Shown: piece by piece, positions 26,485-35,345 of the stretch
Layout: each line of letters opens with the position of its first letter
Numbering within the stretch: the stretch's first letter is position 1
Source of the DNA: Bacteroidales bacterium
Lineage (GTDB): Bacteria > Bacteroidota > Bacteroidia > Bacteroidales > UBA932
Assembly (NCBI GenBank): GCA_024402115.1
Contig: JAKSJQ010000010.1
Location: 1-53,973 of the forward strand
Length of the DNA: 53,973 bases
Reading direction: 5' to 3'
Notes under the pieces: generated by a model
What the model was told of the DNA's origin: nothing
Databases searched by the model: none
What the model saw: the letters and a program-made list of their open reading frames with translations, nothing else
Program-made: the position numbers and the translations under genes

Positions 26485-28809
26485 CTAAAGATGCTCAATC
26501 CAGTAGCGGAGCATTGTCTGGTAGAGATGGTAGCTGGTGTTGTCTCGCTCTGAGATTCCATGCGTACGCATTGGATAGGCCATCATCGAGAACATCTTGT
26601 TCTGCTTCACGAGCTCGTTCACGAGCATCTCGCAGCTCTGGTAGTGGACGTTGTCGTCACCGGTGCCGTGGATGAGGAAGAGATTGCCCTTGAGACCTGA
26701 TGCATAGTTGATAGGAGAACCCTTGTAGTAGCCCTCAGGATTGGTCTGAGGAAGACCCTGATACCTTTCCTGGTAAATGGTGTCGTAGAGATACTGTGAG
26801 TAAACACCTGCGACTGCGATACCGGTATTGTAGAGTTCAGGATGCTTGAACATGAGATGTGCGGTAGAGGATCCGCCGCCGCTCCATCCCCATACGCCGA
26901 TGCGGTCAGCGTCGACGAATGAGAACATCTCGATGATCTTGGCGACAGCCTTTGCATGGTCCTCGATGGCGATGTCGCCGACCTTGCCGTAGATGGACTT
27001 GCGCCACTCGCGTCCGCGGTAGTTGTGGGTTCCGCGCGGATCGACGCTCATGACGATGTAGCCGTTCTCGTTGAGAACCCTGTTGTAGAGGTCAGAGCTC
27101 CAGCTGTTCTGGACTGTAGATGAAGCCGGCTCGCCGTATACGTTGAAGATCACAGGATACTTCTTGTCCGGATCGAAGTTGCGTGGCTTGAGCATCCATG
27201 CGTCGAGTTCGAAGTCGCCGCCGATGTTGACCTTGAAGTACTCGCGGTAGTTGAAGCCCCATGAATCGAACTCCGCCTTGACATTCGCGCCGTCCGCGTA
27301 CACCTGAACGGTCTTGTGGTCAGGAAGGGTGATGAGCTCGGCCTGGGTCGGAGTCCATGCGTTGCTGAAGCTGTGCACTGCATACTTGCAGTCCTCTGAG
27401 ATGGAGTACCTGTGGGTTCCGACAAGGCCTTCCGGAGTCACGCGCTCGTCCCTGCCCTTGCCGTCGAGGCGGCTGCGGTAGAGGTAAGACTCGGTCGCAT
27501 TGTATGGAGAGGCCATGTAGTAAACGTATCCGCCCTTGACGTCGATGCGGAGAATGTTCATGACATCGAAGTCGCCCTTGGTGATGAGCACCTCGCTCTT
27601 GCCGTCGCGCGCCATCTTGTAGAGATGGAGCCAGCCGTCCTTCTCGCTGGTCCATGTGAACGCGCGGTTCTTGTCCATCCATACGATATTGTCGTGGATG
27701 TCGAGGAATGCGTCGTCATGGTCGGTGAGGAAGTTGTCAAGGCTCATGGTGACGGCATCACCGTACCATACAGTATTGGTGTTCTGGAGACGGTTGAGCT
27801 GCTGGATCATGACAATGCCGCTGCCTGAATCCGGAACGAAGTCCATGCGGGCGATGTAGTTCTGGCGAGGGTCGCCCGGGAGGTCGAACCAGCGGGTCGC
27901 ACCGTCAGCGACCTCAACGACGCCGACCTTCACAGCGCTGTTGGTGGTGCCGGCCTTCGGATATGGGAATGGTACGTTGAAGGAGTAGACGGAGTCGATG
28001 TTGTTGATGATGTTGAACACGCCAGTGCCCTCAGTGTCAGAACGCCAGAACGCTATCCTTTTGCTGTCAGGGCTCCAGCGGAAGCCGTCACGGCAGCTGA
28101 GCTCCTCCTCGTACACCCAGTCGAAGGTACCGTTCACAATCACGTCGTCGCCGTCGCTGGTGAGCGCCTTGCGCACTCCTGTGGCGAGGTCCTCCACATA
28201 GACATTATTATAATATACATAGGCGGCCTTCCGGCCGTCTGGAGATATCTTTGCGAACATCAGGCGGGACTCGTCGAGTCCCTTGCCGAGCTGCTTGAGT
28301 TCATTGGTCGCGAGGTTGAGCACCCAGTAGTCACCACGGGTGTTCTGACGCCATACCCTGCGCGAATTGGTGAAGATGAGGAGCTTCGAGCGGTCCGCAG
28401 ACCAGGTGTAGCTCTCGACGCGGAGAGGCTCCCTCGCTCCGGCAGGTATGAGCTGGGCGGCATGGACCATGACGGTCTTCTTTCCTGTCTTGATGTCGGT
28501 TGAGACTATGTCCATGCCCATGATCGCACCGTTGGAAGACGCTCCGCCGGAAACTGCGCTCGGCTGATTGTCATCCACAGCCGCAGCCCTTTCGGATGCG
28601 GATGGGACGATGAGGCTGCGCTCATATGAATCGTACGAGCTGCCGGTGCTCCACCTGATGGAAGGCGCGCCGGATGTCTGGGTGAAAGTCCTGTTGACGT
28701 AGATGTCCTCGAGGGTGAGGGCCCTGTCCCTGTTCTGCGCGGTCTGCGCATTGAGAGATGCCGCAGCGAGCATTGCTGCCGCGGCGGATATGATTCTGAT
28801 TGTCTTCAT
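26485..28809 (-). CDS. S9 family prolyl dipeptidyl peptidase (DPP IV-like), secreted
   Basis: About 774 residues from the ATG giving MKTIRII (an ATG three codons upstream is possible). Signal peptide ends near ASLNAQ. An N-terminal eight-bladed beta-propeller of the DPP IV type (about 40-490) precedes an alpha/beta hydrolase domain. The catalytic triad is visible as GWSGGGSS (Ser), GTGDDNVHY (Asp) and MRTHGIS (His). In classic DPP IV the nucleophile motif is GWSYGG; here Tyr is Gly. It would remove N-terminal dipeptides in the periplasm. It stands 46 bases after the LytTR response regulator gene on the same strand. Confidence 0.9.
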   Translation of the reverse strand: MKTIRIISAAAAMLAAASLNAQTAQNRDRALTLEDIYVNRTFTQTSGAPSIRWSTGSSYDSYERSLIVPSASERAAAVDDNQPSAVSGGASSNGAIMGMDIVSTDIKTGKKTVMVHAAQLIPAGAREPLRVESYTWSADRSKLLIFTNSRRVWRQNTRGDYWVLNLATNELKQLGKGLDESRLMFAKISPDGRKAAYVYYNNVYVEDLATGVRKALTSDGDDVIVNGTFDWVYEEELSCRDGFRWSPDSKRIAFWRSDTEGTGVFNIINNIDSVYSFNVPFPYPKAGTTNSAVKVGVVEVADGATRWFDLPGDPRQNYIARMDFVPDSGSGIVMIQQLNRLQNTNTVWYGDAVTMSLDNFLTDHDDAFLDIHDNIVWMDKNRAFTWTSEKDGWLHLYKMARDGKSEVLITKGDFDVMNILRIDVKGGYVYYMASPYNATESYLYRSRLDGKGRDERVTPEGLVGTHRYSISEDCKYAVHSFSNAWTPTQAELITLPDHKTVQVYADGANVKAEFDSWGFNYREYFKVNIGGDFELDAWMLKPRNFDPDKKYPVIFNVYGEPASSTVQNSWSSDLYNRVLNENGYIVMSVDPRGTHNYRGREWRKSIYGKVGDIAIEDHAKAVAKIIEMFSFVDADRIGVWGWSGGGSSTAHLMFKHPELYNTGIAVAGVYSQYLYDTIYQERYQGLPQTNPEGYYKGSPINYASGLKGNLFLIHGTGDDNVHYQSCEMLVNELVKQNKMFSMMAYPMRTHGISERDNTSYHLYQTMLRYWIEHL

Positions 28810-28832
28810 GGTCAGCATTAGTTACTGTACCG

Positions 28833-28840
28833 CGAAGTTA
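28833..28840 (-). promoter_or_regulatory. Possible -7 element of the S9 peptidase gene
   Basis: TAACTTCG on the minus strand (one mismatch from TAnnTTTG) is 23 bases before the peptidase ATG. No -33 is seen, so the gene may instead be read through from the regulator operon. Confidence 0.4.
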
Positions 28841-28855
28841 CGAAAAAAAGCCGGT

Positions 28856-29605
28856 TTAGAGCAGCCTGTCCTTCACATACTTCTCGAATGCGTCCTTATA
28901 TGCATCCGAGACATGGATAAGCTCGCCTCCCACATGGATGTCGTTGCCCGTATAGACCGCATCGATCTTGTCCATCGCCACGATGTAGGACTTGTGAACG
29001 CGCATGAAGCGTGGGGAAGGCAGCATTTCCTCCATGCCCTTCATCGTCGAATGGGTCACGAGCGGAGACTTTCTGCCGGTGATGTAGACCATCACGTAGT
29101 CACGCATGCCGAGGACATAGATAATGTCCGAGAGAGGTACCTTGTGGAGGGTCTTGTCTGCCTTGAGGAAGATGAATTCCTTGTCCTGAGGGGCCTGGGC
29201 AGGCGCTGCGTTCTGTGCAGGTGCGTTCTCGGCGGCATCCTTGAGTTCGAACCACTGGCGGGCCTTCCCTATCGCCTCGAGGAACTTCTGGTAGCGTATC
29301 GGCTTGAGAAGGAAGTCCAGCGCGGACACCTCGTAGCTGTCGAACGCGTACTGCTTGAATGCTGTGGTGAAGATGATCCTGGTGCAGTCCGGAACCATCC
29401 TCGAAAGCTCGAGTCCGTTGAGATCCGGCATCTGGATATCGAGGAACACGAGGTCCGGACGCAGTTCGGTCAACGCGGAGAGAGCCTGCACCGAATCAGT
29501 GAACGAGGATTCCATAACCAGCCCCGGGGTCTTGGAGATGAAATTCTCCAACATCTTCACTGCGAGTGGCTCGTCATCTACGACTATGCACCTTATATCT
29601 CTCAT
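28856..29605 (-). CDS. LytTR-type response regulator
   Basis: A 249-residue protein: receiver domain (1-120; acidic pocket VVDDEP, phospho-acceptor Asp56 in LVFLDIQMP, TTAF and LLKPI), an Ala/Pro/Gln-rich linker (about 136-154) and a LytTR DNA-binding domain (about 155-249; IIYVLGMRDYVMVYI, RVHKSYIVAMDKIDAVYTG). The start codon overlaps the stop of the kinase gene as ATGA, so the two are made together. Its targets are not known; the neighbouring receptor and peptidase are candidates by position only. Confidence 0.93.
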   Translation of the reverse strand: MRDIRCIVVDDEPLAVKMLENFISKTPGLVMESSFTDSVQALSALTELRPDLVFLDIQMPDLNGLELSRMVPDCTRIIFTTAFKQYAFDSYEVSALDFLLKPIRYQKFLEAIGKARQWFELKDAAENAPAQNAAPAQAPQDKEFIFLKADKTLHKVPLSDIIYVLGMRDYVMVYITGRKSPLVTHSTMKGMEEMLPSPRFMRVHKSYIVAMDKIDAVYTGNDIHVGGELIHVSDAYKDAFEKYVKDRLL

Positions 29606-30666
29606 CTGACGATCGATTTGATTCTTACCATGGACTTGTACATTCCGTCCTGCGGTCCGCAGACATATTCGTATGAACCCGGATAGATTATGTCGAGACG
29701 GCGTTTCATATTCTCCAGACCGATGCCGGATCCGATATGGTCACTCTCCTGCTTCGGAAAGAGGGTGTTCTCGCAGCTGAACACGAGATCTTCCCCATCC
29801 TGGTGCATGTCTATCCTGACGAAGGACTCCTTCCTGGCGTTCACTCCGTGCTTGAAGGCATTTTCGATCAGCGAGATGAACAGCAGCGGCGCGATCTTGA
29901 CGTCACCGCGCACACCTTCGAGGGTGCACTCGACGGTGGTGAGCTCGTTGCAGCGGAGCTTCATCAGGTTCACGTAGTTCTGCATAAACTCTATCTCCCC
30001 TTCCACCGGAACGGTCTCGTTCTCGCTGTCGTAGAGGGCATAGCGAAGAAGGTCGCTGAGCTGGCCGATGCTGTCCTGGGCCTTCTCTGCGTCGATCTGG
30101 GTGAGGGACGAAATATTGTTGAGGGTGTTGAAAAGGAAATGCGGGTTGAGCTGATTCTTGAGCCACGAGAGTTCGGCCTCTGCAGCGTTCCTGCGCTCCT
30201 GCTCGTATTTCATGATGAGATCGTTCGAGCGTATGAAGCTCCTAAGACCGATAGCGATCACCACGATGAACACGTTCATGCAGGTGGCGGTGAAGATCCT
30301 GAAGAACCTCATTCCCCAGATCACTCTGCGCGGGATATGGCTGATGACTTCGTCCGGAAGAGGAGGCATCTGAGGCCTCGGGATGGACCTGGACACGATA
30401 AGGGCGATGATAGCGATGTTGACCGCGTAGAAGATGGCCTTCTTCTTGCCGTCACCGAAGAAGAACTTCGGTATCAGCAGAAGATAGTTCAGGAAGAAGA
30501 GCACGCAGGCCGGTCCAGTCGTGTGGAGCGAGGCCTTGAAGGCATTCAGAACGGTGCTCCAGTCCCTTGCAACGGGCACTGAGGACAATACAGGAGTGAT
30601 GATCATCACTATCCAAATGATGATCATCACTATCCTTATCGGTTGGTTCAAATCAGGCTTCTTCAT
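29602..30666 (-). CDS. LytS-like sensor histidine kinase (His_kinase family)
   Basis: A 354-residue membrane kinase: four membrane helices in the first 150 residues (IRIVMIIIWIVMII, ACVLFFLNYLLLI, AIFYAVNIAIIALIVS, FTATCMNVFIVVIAIGL), a short coiled coil, then the HisKA-like phospho-acceptor motif NQLNPHFLFNTLNN (about residue 175) and an HATPase with the N box SLIENAFKHGV and G box GSGIGLENMKRRL. No periplasmic sensor domain, so it probably senses within the membrane. It phosphorylates the LytTR regulator encoded next. Confidence 0.93.
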   Translation of the reverse strand: MKKPDLNQPIRIVMIIIWIVMIITPVLSSVPVARDWSTVLNAFKASLHTTGPACVLFFLNYLLLIPKFFFGDGKKKAIFYAVNIAIIALIVSRSIPRPQMPPLPDEVISHIPRRVIWGMRFFRIFTATCMNVFIVVIAIGLRSFIRSNDLIMKYEQERRNAAEAELSWLKNQLNPHFLFNTLNNISSLTQIDAEKAQDSIGQLSDLLRYALYDSENETVPVEGEIEFMQNYVNLMKLRCNELTTVECTLEGVRGDVKIAPLLFISLIENAFKHGVNARKESFVRIDMHQDGEDLVFSCENTLFPKQESDHIGSGIGLENMKRRLDIIYPGSYEYVCGPQDGMYKSMVRIKSIVR

Positions 30667-30688
30667 TGATCGTTTTCTTTGTCGCAGA

Positions 30689-30696
30689 CAAATATA
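30689..30696 (-). promoter_or_regulatory. Promoter -7 element of the kinase/regulator operon
   Basis: TATATTTG on the minus strand (perfect TAnnTTTG) is 22 bases before the kinase ATG, in the 34-base gap after the receptor gene. This suggests the two-component pair has its own start. Confidence 0.6.
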
Positions 30697-30700
30697 ACAA

Positions 30701-33175
30701 TTAATAGTTATTCATGATAGAACCCATGCTTTCTGAGAAGCTCTGAGTGTTGAGCTCGCTGTCCTCTGATGCCCTTCTCGATGGCTTTCTCTTCATCGAC
30801 ATGGTCTGCTTTCCGAATGAGTAGCTGAGGCTGACAGAGATCTGGCTCATAGGAATCTTTGCGAGGCTCTCGCTCTTGAAGCCGTCACCTACGACGCTGT
30901 TCTTGATAACGAGGTTGTTGAAGTTGGTAAGACCGCAGGTTCCGTTGATGCTTACGCTGAGCTTGTCGTCAAGGAAGGACTTGGTGAGGCCCGCAGTTGC
31001 AAGCGAGATACCGTTCGAACGTCCCTGGAGGCTGACTGATGAACCGGTGGTGATCAGGTTGGCGCTGAGGCGGAGGTCCCAAGGAAGGGTCTGCTGGAGG
31101 CCGAGCATCACGTTGTATGACCATCCTGAGTTAGCCTGGCTGAGGAGCTCTGAGCTCATGTCGCTGTAGCTTACTCCACCGTTGATGATGATTCTGGTCT
31201 TCGAGCCTGGAGTGATCATCATGAATGAGCTGAGGCCGATGCTCTGGTTCCTTACGATGTTGCCGTAGGTGGTGTTCAGCACATTGTCCGCGTCATAGAA
31301 GCTGTACTGTGCGATGCCGTTGTCGGCGAGGCTGTAGCGGAGGGTGTTGTTCATCATGAACTTAGGAGTGTAGATATTGTACACGAGGCTTACGTTGTGG
31401 GTGAGCTCGGTCTTGAGGTCGGTGTTACCGTAGCTGATAGAGAACGGATTGGTGATGTCGACGTATGGATTGAGGTAAGTGATACCAGGGCGGCTGATTC
31501 TCATGTTGTAAGAGAGGCCGATGTTCTGGCTCTTGTTGATGTTCCACTGGAGGCTTGCGCTCGGAACGAGGTTGCCGTAGTTGAGACGGAAGTCCTCACC
31601 GTTGCCCTCGAGGTATTCTACGTTCTGCCAGGTATACTCGTACCTGAGTCCGCTCTTCACGCCGAATGATCCGAAGTGGCCGTCATACTCGAGATATGCT
31701 GCGCCGATGGTGTTCCTGAAGTGGTAGTCCACGCTGCCGAGTGCTGTCTCCACGAAGCCGTTGCCGTCCCAGAGGTAGTTGGTCTGCTGTGAGCTGTTGC
31801 TTCTGTACTGGAGCTTGAGTCCGGTGTTGATGGTGCTGCTGAGTCCGAGAGGGGTGCTGAAATCCACCTGGCCGATGTGGTTCACTGAGTTATTGCCACC
31901 CACGGTCTTTCTGTCGGTGAGATCGAAGCCCGGTACCTCTGCACCGCCGTAGCTGTTGCTGTTGTTGTTCACGGTAGGAGCCGCGCTGAACTGGTATGAT
32001 ACCACGAGGCTGCGTGCAGGCTCATCTTCCCATGTATGTACATAATCTGCGCTTGCGCTGATCGAGTTGCGGTCGTTCTTCATCTGCGAGTTGCCCTCAT
32101 ATCCGAGTTCGGTGCCGTCTGCGAGTACCATGTCCATGGTGTTGATGCCCTCGCTGCTGTTTCCGAAGTGCATGTAGCCTGCGGTCACAGAGATGGAGTT
32201 CTGGTCGTCGATTTCATATCCGAGGCTGAGGTCAACCATTGCCATTGGGGTCTTCATCTCGCTCTCGCTGTGGTTGCGGGTGATGTTCTCGCCGTCTTCC
32301 ACGTCCTGGATACGCTCCTCGTCGGTGACTGCGCCTGGGCTGTAGTTCATGTTTGCGCTTGCGTTTACGCTGGCAGAGAGCTTACCCTTCTGTGCGCTGT
32401 AGAAAACGCTGCCGCCGAATCCACGGCTTCCGCCCTGTACGCGTACTGTACCATACTGGCCGTCTGCGATGTTCGCACCGCCGGTGACCTCGCTGTTGGT
32501 GGTGATGTTGAGTACTCCACCGACGCCTTCTGCATCATACTTCACGCCTGGGTTGGTGATGACCTCGATGTTCTTCACTGAGCTTGCAGGCATGACCTTG
32601 AAGATCTCAGAAGGGTTGCTTGAGAGCATCTGGTTAGGCTTTCCGTCCACGAGCACCTGGAAGTTCGAGCTTCCGTTCACGGTGATCTTGTCCTGTCCGT
32701 CAACAGTAACCATAGGGACCTTGCGGAGCATGTCGAGAACGGTGCTGGTCTGGGAGTCCACGTCCTCAGATACCTTGTAGGTCATCTTGTCGACGCCCAT
32801 GTCGACGAGGTTCTCCTGAGCGGTGATGGTAGCAGCGTTGAGTGCCTCTGCGTCATACTCGACTGCGATGGTACCGAAATCATAGTCGCTCTCGTCGCCG
32901 AGAGAGAAAGGCATGCGCACGTCCTTCCTTCCGAGATTGCTGAAATAGAGAGTGTAGTCACAGCCGTCAGGAAGAGACTGGCTGAACATTCCGTTCTCGT
33001 CTGTCATGGTGTAAGCCACGACCTGGTTGTCAGAGTCGAGGAACTGTACTACTGCGAAGCTTTCTGCCTCGTGGCTTTCAGAGTCCTGTACCGAACCGGT
33101 AACGTTGACGTTCTTTGCGAATGCTGCTGAGCTGAGGATTGTCAGAGCGATTGAGAGGATGATGTTCTTCTTCAT
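30701..33175 (-). CDS. TonB-dependent-receptor-like outer-membrane beta-barrel protein (OMP_b-brl_3 type)
   Basis: An 824-residue protein: signal peptide (to about ASAFAK; cleavage near residue 21), a carboxypeptidase-regulatory-like domain (about 23-110), a plug domain (about 120-230; VLDMLRKVPMVTVDGQ, GVGGVLNITTN) and a 22-strand-type barrel to the end. The family differs from SusC: no adjacent SusD partner is present and the barrel ends in a Ser-rich tail after SVSLSYSFGKQ. It is on the same strand as and immediately before the LytTR kinase/regulator pair, a common pairing in Bacteroidota. Substrate unknown; some relatives are involved in metal or peptide uptake. Confidence 0.88.
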   Translation of the reverse strand: MKKNIILSIALTILSSAAFAKNVNVTGSVQDSESHEAESFAVVQFLDSDNQVVAYTMTDENGMFSQSLPDGCDYTLYFSNLGRKDVRMPFSLGDESDYDFGTIAVEYDAEALNAATITAQENLVDMGVDKMTYKVSEDVDSQTSTVLDMLRKVPMVTVDGQDKITVNGSSNFQVLVDGKPNQMLSSNPSEIFKVMPASSVKNIEVITNPGVKYDAEGVGGVLNITTNSEVTGGANIADGQYGTVRVQGGSRGFGGSVFYSAQKGKLSASVNASANMNYSPGAVTDEERIQDVEDGENITRNHSESEMKTPMAMVDLSLGYEIDDQNSISVTAGYMHFGNSSEGINTMDMVLADGTELGYEGNSQMKNDRNSISASADYVHTWEDEPARSLVVSYQFSAAPTVNNNSNSYGGAEVPGFDLTDRKTVGGNNSVNHIGQVDFSTPLGLSSTINTGLKLQYRSNSSQQTNYLWDGNGFVETALGSVDYHFRNTIGAAYLEYDGHFGSFGVKSGLRYEYTWQNVEYLEGNGEDFRLNYGNLVPSASLQWNINKSQNIGLSYNMRISRPGITYLNPYVDITNPFSISYGNTDLKTELTHNVSLVYNIYTPKFMMNNTLRYSLADNGIAQYSFYDADNVLNTTYGNIVRNQSIGLSSFMMITPGSKTRIIINGGVSYSDMSSELLSQANSGWSYNVMLGLQQTLPWDLRLSANLITTGSSVSLQGRSNGISLATAGLTKSFLDDKLSVSINGTCGLTNFNNLVIKNSVVGDGFKSESLAKIPMSQISVSLSYSFGKQTMSMKRKPSRRASEDSELNTQSFSESMGSIMNNY

Positions 33176-33213
33176 GGTATTGCGTTTTTTTGTTTTTCCG
33201 TTTGTTTCTGACG

Positions 33214-33221
33214 CAAAACTA
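33214..33221 (-). promoter_or_regulatory. Promoter -7 element of the beta-barrel receptor gene
   Basis: TAGTTTTG on the minus strand (perfect TAnnTTTG) lies 38 bases before the ATG and just after the terminator of the upstream GH51 gene. Confidence 0.6.
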
Positions 33222-33231
33222 TGACAGAAGA

Positions 33232-33266
33232 AAGGCAGTCCGTCCTGTTTTTAGACGAACTGCCTT
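33232..33266 (-). terminator. Terminator after the large GH51 gene
   Basis: A stem of about 13 base pairs with one G-T pair (33232-33245 with 33254-33266) and an A-rich loop, followed on the minus strand by TTTCTTCTG. The T run is imperfect. Confidence 0.65.
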
Positions 33267-33301
33267 ATTCCTTCGACGAAACGCCGAATTATGGGTCAAG
33301 C

Positions 33302-35275
33302 TTATTTCTCGATCACGAAGATTGAGAAGCTGAGAGGAGCGACGCTAGCCTTGAGAGACTGGCCCTCGCCTGCGAATCTTGCCTCGGTAGGGACGATGTT
33401 GGTAGGAGCCTCGATAGAGTTGTCCTCGTATATCTTGTCGCTGGTGAGGTCGATACGCTTTACAGCCTTCACGATGTCCTTCTTCTTGAGGCCGGTGAAG
33501 TTGAAGGTAACGTCCTGAGCCTTGTCAGAGGTGTTGGCTACCTTTACATAGATAAGGTTGCCGTCCTGTACTGAGCTTGCGAAGAGACCGTTCTGGTCAT
33601 CGTTGCCTGCAACTGGCTTACCGTTCATGCTGAGGGTAAGTACATTCTGACCCTTGTACTGGCCATAGAGCTGCTGTACATGCCAGCTGACGGTGCGGTA
33701 TGAGGTCATGTTGTCGAACCAGATGAGGTCTGGGCGCCACTGCCAACCTTCTACGTGTGCGAAGAGAGGTGCATAGGTAGCCATGTGTACGATGTCGGCG
33801 TTGCGCTCGAGACCGGTCATGAACGCTGCCTCGAGGATGGAAGCCTTGTAGTGGTTCCACTTCATACCGGTAGCGTGGCAAGCGTACTCACCTGCGAACA
33901 CCTTCGGACCCTTGCGGTCGTAGTTGTCGTAACGGTTACCCTGTGAGAGGAACCAGTTGTATGGACGATAGAAGTGCTCGTCTACGAGGTCAGCCTTGAG
34001 CTCCTTCATCTGAGGCCAGAGGAAGTCGAACTGCACACCCTCTGAGTCAGGACCTGACGAACCTACGATCTTGATCTCAGGATGCTTTGCACGGATCTGA
34101 TCGAGGAATGGCTTGAGGTGGTCAGGATAGAGCTGATCCCACTGCTCATTACCGATGCCGAGATACTTGAGGTTGAATGGAGCAGGATGGCCCATCTCTG
34201 CACGGAGAGCACCCCACTTGGTGTTTACGCTGCCGTTTGCGAACTCGATGAGGTCGAGAGCGTCGTCGATGTATGGCTGGAGCTCCTCTACAGGAACGTG
34301 AGCGTCAAGGTCGTCGTTCTGGAACTGGCATGCGAGACCGCAGCTGAGGATAGGGAGCGGCTCCGAGCCGATTTCCTCGCTGAGGAGGAAGAACTCGTAG
34401 AAGCCGAGGCCATAGCTCTGGAAATAGTCTGGATAGAAACGGTGAGGGAAGGTGTACTCCCAGCGGTTCTCGTTGATAGGACGGTTCTCCACAGGACCGA
34501 CGCTGTTCTTCCAGTTGTAGCGGGTCTCGAGGTCAGCACCCTCTACGATACATCCGCCAGGGAAGCGGAAGATGCCTGGGTGAAGGTCGGCAAGTGCCTG
34601 TGCGAGGTCCTTGCGCATACCGTTCTCGTGACCCATCCAGGTGTCAACCGGGAAGAGGGACACATGCTCGAGGTCAACCCATGCGTTATTGCGGGTCTCC
34701 ATGAAGATACGAAGGTGTGACTTCTCCAAAGTCTCGGTAGGAGAAAGTACGACCTGGTACTTCTTCCAATCCTTAGAATCGATGGTAAGAGTAGTCTTAC
34801 CGAACTCATGGCTCTCGCCCATCGATGCTGAGTTCACGAACTCGATACGGATGGTGACAGGCTGCTCTGAACGAGCCCATACTGAGAACCTGTAGTCCTC
34901 GCCCTTCTTCACGCCGATACCGAAGAAACCTTCGTTCTCGAGGCCGGTGTGCTTATGAAGGTGACCTGGATCATAGAGACGAACATAGTGTGGGCAGCGA
35001 TCGAACGGACCGTCATTGCGAACCTCAACCTTACCGAAAGCCTTCCAGCCCTGGAGTGCGTCCTGAGGGAACTCAAATGAGCGGTTCTTGATGAGCTCGG
35101 CGTAGAGACCGCCGTCTGCTGCGAAGTTGATATCCTCGAAGAAGATACCGTACATGGTGTCCTGGATAGGAGCACCGACCTTCTTGACATTGATGTCAAA
35201 GTCATTTGTCTGTGCGCTCATGGCAGTTGCCGCTGATAGCGCAAGAACTGATGTAAGAAGATTTCTGAAATTCAT
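33302..35275 (-). CDS. GH51 alpha-L-arabinofuranosidase (large, secreted form)
   Basis: 657 residues from the ATG giving MNFRNLLTS, with a signal peptide to TAMSAQ. A carbohydrate-binding-like beta-sandwich near the N terminus (GPFDRCPHYVRL, KVEVRND) precedes a TIM barrel with the acid/base Glu in GIGNEQWDQLYP and the nucleophile Glu in VFAGEYACHATG, then a C-terminal beta domain. The longer length and inserted domain match the plant-like GH51 subgroup, unlike the smaller GH51 at 47339-48886. It removes arabinofuranose side chains from arabinan or arabinoxylan in the periplasm. Divergent from the regulator gene, so probably under its control. Confidence 0.92.
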   Translation of the reverse strand: MNFRNLLTSVLALSAATAMSAQTNDFDINVKKVGAPIQDTMYGIFFEDINFAADGGLYAELIKNRSFEFPQDALQGWKAFGKVEVRNDGPFDRCPHYVRLYDPGHLHKHTGLENEGFFGIGVKKGEDYRFSVWARSEQPVTIRIEFVNSASMGESHEFGKTTLTIDSKDWKKYQVVLSPTETLEKSHLRIFMETRNNAWVDLEHVSLFPVDTWMGHENGMRKDLAQALADLHPGIFRFPGGCIVEGADLETRYNWKNSVGPVENRPINENRWEYTFPHRFYPDYFQSYGLGFYEFFLLSEEIGSEPLPILSCGLACQFQNDDLDAHVPVEELQPYIDDALDLIEFANGSVNTKWGALRAEMGHPAPFNLKYLGIGNEQWDQLYPDHLKPFLDQIRAKHPEIKIVGSSGPDSEGVQFDFLWPQMKELKADLVDEHFYRPYNWFLSQGNRYDNYDRKGPKVFAGEYACHATGMKWNHYKASILEAAFMTGLERNADIVHMATYAPLFAHVEGWQWRPDLIWFDNMTSYRTVSWHVQQLYGQYKGQNVLTLSMNGKPVAGNDDQNGLFASSVQDGNLIYVKVANTSDKAQDVTFNFTGLKKKDIVKAVKRIDLTSDKIYEDNSIEAPTNIVPTEARFAGEGQSLKASVAPLSFSIFVIEK

Positions 35276-35305
35276 TTGATATGTGGTTTGATTTTTCAAT
35301 TTTGG

Positions 35306-35323
35306 CAAATTTAACTATGTTTG
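35306..35323. promoter_or_regulatory. Overlapping divergent promoters for GH51 and the regulator
   Basis: Within 18 bases two perfect -7 elements face apart: TAAATTTG on the minus strand (plus 35306-35313) for the GH51 gene, and TATGTTTG on the plus strand (35316-35323) for the regulator. Neither has a -33 TTTG at the usual distance, so an activator is probably needed, and simultaneous use of both is unlikely. Confidence 0.6.
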
Positions 35324-35345
35324 TTAAAACGAAAGTGGACAAATA

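Noticed and set aside
30598..30635. 17-base direct repeat (30598-30614 and 30619-30635)
   Set aside because: It is inside the first membrane helix of the kinase, where a repeated hydrophobic peptide (IVMII) explains it; no sign of a regulatory site.
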